Assembly (NCBI RefSeq): GCF_001659605.2
Contig: NC_035170.2
Span: 5,084,001 to 5,148,000 of the forward strand
Length of the DNA stretch: 64,000 nt
From: Manihot esculenta
Lineage: Eukaryota; Streptophyta; Magnoliopsida; Malpighiales; Euphorbiaceae
Direction: 5' to 3'
The notes under the pieces were generated by a model that saw nothing but the letters and a program-made list of their open reading frames with translations, was not told the DNA's origin and did no database searches. Each line of letters opens with the position of its first letter. Position 1 is the first letter of the stretch. Shown in pieces: positions 59,513-64,000 of this stretch. A program made the translations under genes and the position numbers.

Positions 59513-62500
59513 TCATACTAGCACTGATTTTGTTGCGTCTAGATGATTCAGTCGACAGGTCCCAAGAAGGATTTCTGGGAGCTCTTCTTCAGTTTCACCC
59601 TGCACAAAGCAGCAAGAAACTATATAATTTTCATTCTTTTTTTAATTTGCAAGCTAAATTTTATATCAGAGCAGAACATTTCGTGGCTAGCTTTTCAGTT
59701 TAACCTGTATCAAAAATGCCATTTCTATCACCAAATTGGTCAGGTACCCAAGAACAAGGCTGACCACCCCCCTGGCAACTGTGGAAGATCCAACATCCAC
59801 TTCCAGCTGAAAAACAGACGTTTAAAATTTTTTTAACTTTTGTAATCTAATAATTATAAGAGGAATGCTAGCTGCAGTTATTTTCTCTCCATCCTATTAG
59901 TTGAAGAGTATAATAAATAGTGATTAATTAAAGAGAGAAAATAATAATTAATATAATAAATACTTTTCAACTAATAGGATAGAGAGCGTTTGATAGTCAC
60001 TTGAGAAAATGTCTACAACTAGCATTCCTCTGATTATAATAAGGTAATCCACCTCTAGGTAGTTTTTCCCCCGAAAATAATGTACTTCTAATGCTTGCCC
60101 CACCAAGCAAGCTTTCTTGCCAACACTCTGCTTCACAATCCATGATCCCTGAGAAAACACATCACGTTCAATGCTAAATGTGAGGGGAAAAAAAGCATGA
60201 CCATTGAGTGATATAGGAATGCAAATGGCAGAAACTTTGGTGTGTAGAATTTAAGCTGTTACTGACCTTGGAAATATAAGGTATCAGCTTAAATCTTGAA
60301 TTCCTATAGGCATCATCACCATTAACAAATTTTTGTAGCAAAGGTGTTTCCTCCAGAGGAGTTTTTAGCATGTAGTATAATGCCAGGGTGTACATGGTTG
60401 AACCAGGAACCTGAGTCATGATGAGCATAATGCATGAATATATAATCTTTTGGTACAATTGGTTCCGACAGGGGTTTGAACTCGATGGACTGGAGGCAAC
60501 TCCAGTACTAATGAGGTAAAGTCTATTTGCATACAAGTACATAATTTGATTGTAGATGATGTTAACAAGTAATGTAAAGATTAAGACGATTTGTTTAACA
60601 TCAAGCTCACCTGTATATTCACAATAAAGAAGAATTCCGGTCGATCTTGCACTGCATAACTCTGCATCATTCCAATAATAAGTTAAGGTATTGGAGAATT
60701 TCATTTCAGTACATGGTTGCTATGTTGATATGCTTATCAATAAGGAACTTTCAATATCAGGAATTAAACCTGAACAATACTATCAGGACGGCTACCAAGA
60801 TCACTTTCTGGTCGGTTCGATCTCAACCAGTCTGCTCCAACAATTTGCATCAAAGTCCCCTTTGCCTTGACCTGAAGAAGAAAAATGGATTTAGATTAAG
60901 ATGTTGAGAGATAAATAGGAATTACCCTCTTTACCTTGCACTAGTATTTGACATTTACAATTTCTTAATTGCATTTTGCAAAAGCAAGTATTGGATGAAT
61001 ACCTTTTCATTGTCCTTCAAGTAATTTTTTCCACGTATCAGAAACGTAGAAGGATCAGCAGCAGCCCAACTGCAAGGTAAAGTATAGTTTGGATCTTTTT
61101 GAAGAGTAGCTCCATAGGAGCACATTACACCATCTTCCTTGGTCGATTCCTGTAAGTCCATATAACCCTTCTTTTGAACTGCGACAGAAAGAAGTTTCCA
61201 AAAATTTCTTCTTCAGAAACCATCCATTCATCAAATTAAAGATGTGAAATATGGCTACTGTAGAGTACTAACCTGCAAAGTCATGCAACTTCTTTTTCAC
61301 TTTGCCTGCAGCAGATGATAATCTCGGTGGAAGCATACTCTGCATGACAGGGTAAACAACATTACATCTGTGAAGGATTGCATCAATTATAATCTGGTTT
61401 AATAATTGATAATCAACTATCTTTAGAAAGCAGGAGGTTAAATTAATGGGAATTAATGTGTACTGCTGTATGCGTCTCTGGGCTCATTTCTGAAGACCAT
61501 TCATTTTCCAGGTCAAAATCCATCATTTCGTTGGTATCAGGGACATCATAGAATTCATCCGAGGCACTGTTCAGGGCAGTTAAACTTGCACTAAGTGTTT
61601 CTGCTTCATTTTCCACCAAATTAGGTTCCTCCTCAATCTTTCCTTCACCTTTAGCTTTTACTTCCACATCTGCTTTTTCAGTCTGGGGAAGCACAACTTG
61701 TCCTGTCAATTCTCTAGGTGAAAGGGCAGTATAATTTCCTTCTTTGGCTTGGAATAGCTCCCTTAACGCTGCAAGTTGTACCGGCTGTAGTGAGGATTTA
61801 AATGAAGAACATGTAACAACATGTTCAATAAGCAAAGCTGTAAAGAACCAGAAATGAAATGTTTGATTAAATGGTACCTGCAACTCTTTCAAGCATACGT
61901 ATGGTTATGGATTTTTCACATGACGGGAGTATATACAATTTCCAAGATCTCCAATTGACTGCAAGCATATGTTTCACAATTGATCGCCTTCCTTGGCTTA
62001 TAGGAGTTATTACATATCCTCCACCTGCAATTTTTTATGATTGTTGGTGCAAAAGGAACCAAATATTAAATGTGATAATATGGAAGATAAATGTTGGACA
62101 CAACTTGCACTGCCAATCCCTGGCAAGAGACCTATAAAGAGAACATTAAATAACTAAATTGCAAACAACAAAAAGAGTCCAGAAAACAGACTGGATAAAA
62201 ACTGTTTGACCTTATAAATTTGTTGACACTTGTTTCGTTGATCGATGAAGGTAAACCAAACAAATTTGTACAAAACATGCTAAGAAACTTACATAGTCAA
62301 AATTCACAATAATTTCCAAGAATGAAAAGAGGGTAATTCCTATTTCTGCCATTACTTGCATTCAATTGGCAGCATTAAGAAGCAAATGAATTATTTAAAT
62401 TCTAAGTGCAAAGCATACATTACTTTTAAGGCATGCTCGAACATAGCCTTTCTGTGGTGGACACTTCTTGTGAATCACAGAATGGTATAGGATCACTGTG

Positions 62501-63939
62501 AATTAATGAGATTTAAACCATCAGAATCAAATGATTAGGCACTGAAAAGCTTCATTAGATAGTATACATTTTGTGTAAAAGTAATAATAATAATACTACC
62601 ATATGTCCCATCATCTTCTCTTCTCCAATAACGTCGCAACAAAAGATCTCTTCTTTTCATTCCCCTGCAGAATATGAAGAGTTATTAACAACATATTGTA
62701 GGAGTGAATTTATTTTTCCAACAAGGTTTTATTATGACCTGGGTAACAAATCCCTGTACAACTGCTTGTGAATAATATCTGTATGACCATCAAGGTGCTC
62801 AACAGTGCTACCCCGGTAAGAACAAAAGTCCCATCTGCAAGAAACTTGGTATTTCAGTTTTTGGAATGAAATAGACATGCTCTGAAAACATTATTGGTAA
62901 ATATTTTGAATGATTTTTCTGTTCCAAGCCAAATACAAAAGCCAGGCCCAGGACTTGTTAGTTTAATATAACAACTAAGGTTCTTGTTAGAGTGTAGACA
63001 CAACCTATATAGATTATAGGACTAGTTGATTTATAGATGATTTGTAGGCAAATTGATTAGTTTCCATATCTAGATCTTGTAATTTGTATATATACACCTT
63101 TATTTAGAGAATAATACATACAATTTACTCTCAATCTCTACTCTATGACAGTTCTCTATGAAAAGCAAAATCAATTCTTTGTTGAAATTCATAAAGTTAC
63201 CAATCCTTGTCATGATAATTTCTTTATACTTAGGATAACTTCTTTATATCTGAATCAAAGTTTACAGAGAAGTAAAGGAAAAATCAAGAAGTTGTACAAA
63301 TGGTGCCTAATACTTCAATAAATAGGTAATTAGGCATTTGCATCATGTGAGTGATTAAGGAGGAAGGGAAATCTCTTCCCTTAAATGTTGCAGTTGCAGA
63401 TTGTGGTTCTTCTTTTCTTCTTCCATGGATACAAATCCATGACTCTTTTGTAATGTTAACTCCTTTACGATACCAAAATTTAAATTCAGGAAAATAGAAG
63501 TATTCCAACGATCTTACTCTGATCTTAATGGACCAAGTGACATAAGAGTCCGGAAAATGGCCTCTGAAGTCCCATCAACCACACCAACTGCCATAATTGC
63601 TGGATGTTCATCCCAATGCTTAAGGGGGAAATATCAGGGAAAAAAGATTAGTTTAACTATAAAATATCAACGAGTTCCACAATGAAATGCAACTTACCCT
63701 CTCTTGAGAATCCCAATCTTTTGCCTCTTTGAAAAGACGCAGTCCTGCAAAGCAAAACATTTTGCAACATATAGCCTTTGAAAGCAAGATAAATAAATGA
63801 GCTGAACTCTTTACCGTTCTGGCATCCAAATATTTTCCATGGAGAGGGTGCAATAACATCTGAAGTCGTCGCCTCAGTATGCATACTTGAGTAAAAATCT
63901 ACTAATCCCTTGCAGTCCACTCTCTTTGAGACGCTTAGT
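59513..63939 (-). CDS. EDR2L: EDR2-like protein: START and DUF1336 (EDR2_C) domains, 3' part of gene
   Basis: Minus-strand gene running off the right edge. Sixteen exons fit GT-AG and one continuous frame: 63939-63815, 63744-63698, 63618-63518, 62834-62739, 62664-62600, 62495-62424, 62024-61878, 61768-61464, 61339-61273, 61178-61003, 60871-60770, 60661-60611, 60410-60267, 60148-60053, 59806-59705, 59599-59513 (TGA); about 594 codons. START-like lipid-binding part: HWDEHPAIMAVGVVDGTSEAIF, GSTVEHLDGHTDIIHKQLY, RRYWRREDDGTY, SGGYVITPI. An acidic linker follows (EFYDVPDTNEMMDFDLENEW). DUF1336: WAAADPSTFLIRGKNYL, GADWLRSN, VPGSTMYTLALYYMLKTPLEE, GDDAYRNSRFKLIPYI, GSWIVKQSVGKKACLVGQAL, VDVGSSTVARGVV. 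The family (EDR2 of Arabidopsis) acts at membranes as a negative regulator of defence/cell death; that role here is inferred. An expected PH domain would lie beyond 64000. One donor is weak (62738, GTCATA). Confidence 0.92.
59860..60030. mobile_element. MITE in the penultimate-region intron of the EDR2-like gene
   Basis: 171 bp with terminal inverted repeats GAGGAATGCTAG ... CTAGCATTCCTC and a second inner inverted pair (CCTATTAGTTGAA / TTCAACTAATAGG). Flanks share ATTATAA. It lies in the intron between exons 60148-60053 and 59806-59705. Non-coding. Confidence 0.8.
62985..63150. mobile_element. small solo LTR (Copia/TRIM type) in an EDR2-like intron
   Basis: TGTTAGAGTGT ... CTCTATGACA, 166 bp, flanked by perfect GTTCT duplications (62980-62984 and 63151-63155). 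It contains a TATATACACC box and a CTCTCAATCTCTACTC tail typical of short Copia/TRIM LTRs. It sits in the 680-bp intron between exons 63618-63518 and 62834-62739. Confidence 0.88.
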
Positions 63940-64000
63940 CTATTGAAACAAAATTGCATAAAGGAAAAAGAAAAAAACTTGTCACCAGAGAAGAAGAACG

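Overview
This is eukaryotic, plant nuclear DNA. It is strongly AT-rich, the genes have GT-AG introns, and the three recognisable protein-coding genes are plant families: an auxin response factor, a GATA zinc-finger factor, and an EDR2-type PH/START/DUF1336 protein. Overall character suggests a eudicot, possibly Malpighiales such as cassava or rubber; the species is a guess.

Layout. 1-5.3 kb: AT-rich intergenic DNA with one MITE. 5.3-9.4 kb (minus strand): complete three-coding-exon ARF10/16-clade gene (678 aa) with a near-perfect miR160 target site and a 5'UTR intron. 9.4-21 kb: AT-rich intergenic DNA with a foldback element carrying a CTT microsatellite, tandem and inverted repeats, and a second MITE copy. 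21-24.3 kb (minus): complete two-coding-exon GATA factor (353 aa) with a probable 1.1 kb 5'UTR intron. 24.3-32 kb: AT-rich intergenic DNA. 59.5-64 kb (minus): 3' part (16 exons, about 594 codons) of an EDR2-like gene whose 5' end lies beyond the right edge.

32.0-58.3 kb is one nest of retroelements. The outer element is an old, broken Ty3/Gypsy element of Tat type: diverged LTRs at 32018 and 57863, gag, protease, RT, RNase H, a second RNase H, integrase, then an antisense ORF before the 3' LTR. It has been split by a hAT-like DNA transposon and by four separate insertions of a second Gypsy family with LTRs of about 2.2-2.5 kb (TGTAA...TTACA): solo LTRs at 34516, 40415 and 55365, and one two-LTR element at 44187-54083. 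The 5' LTR of that two-LTR element was itself hit by another solo LTR (46388-48792). Target-site duplications support every one of these insertions.

The long LTRs are the least ordinary thing here. They are GC-rich islands in AT-rich DNA. Each carries many copies of the odd palindrome TTCGGC-N-GCCGAA, most of them with a GCCGCC (GCC-box-like) core, placed both just upstream of a TATA box and again downstream in an intron-like interval. All copies keep the same order of TATA box, splice-donor-like and splice-acceptor-like motifs, with the variable repeats confined to the intron-like intervals. The two-LTR element has LTRs only about 2% different but a shrunken, scrambled gag-pol interior, so it was probably moved by proteins supplied in trans.
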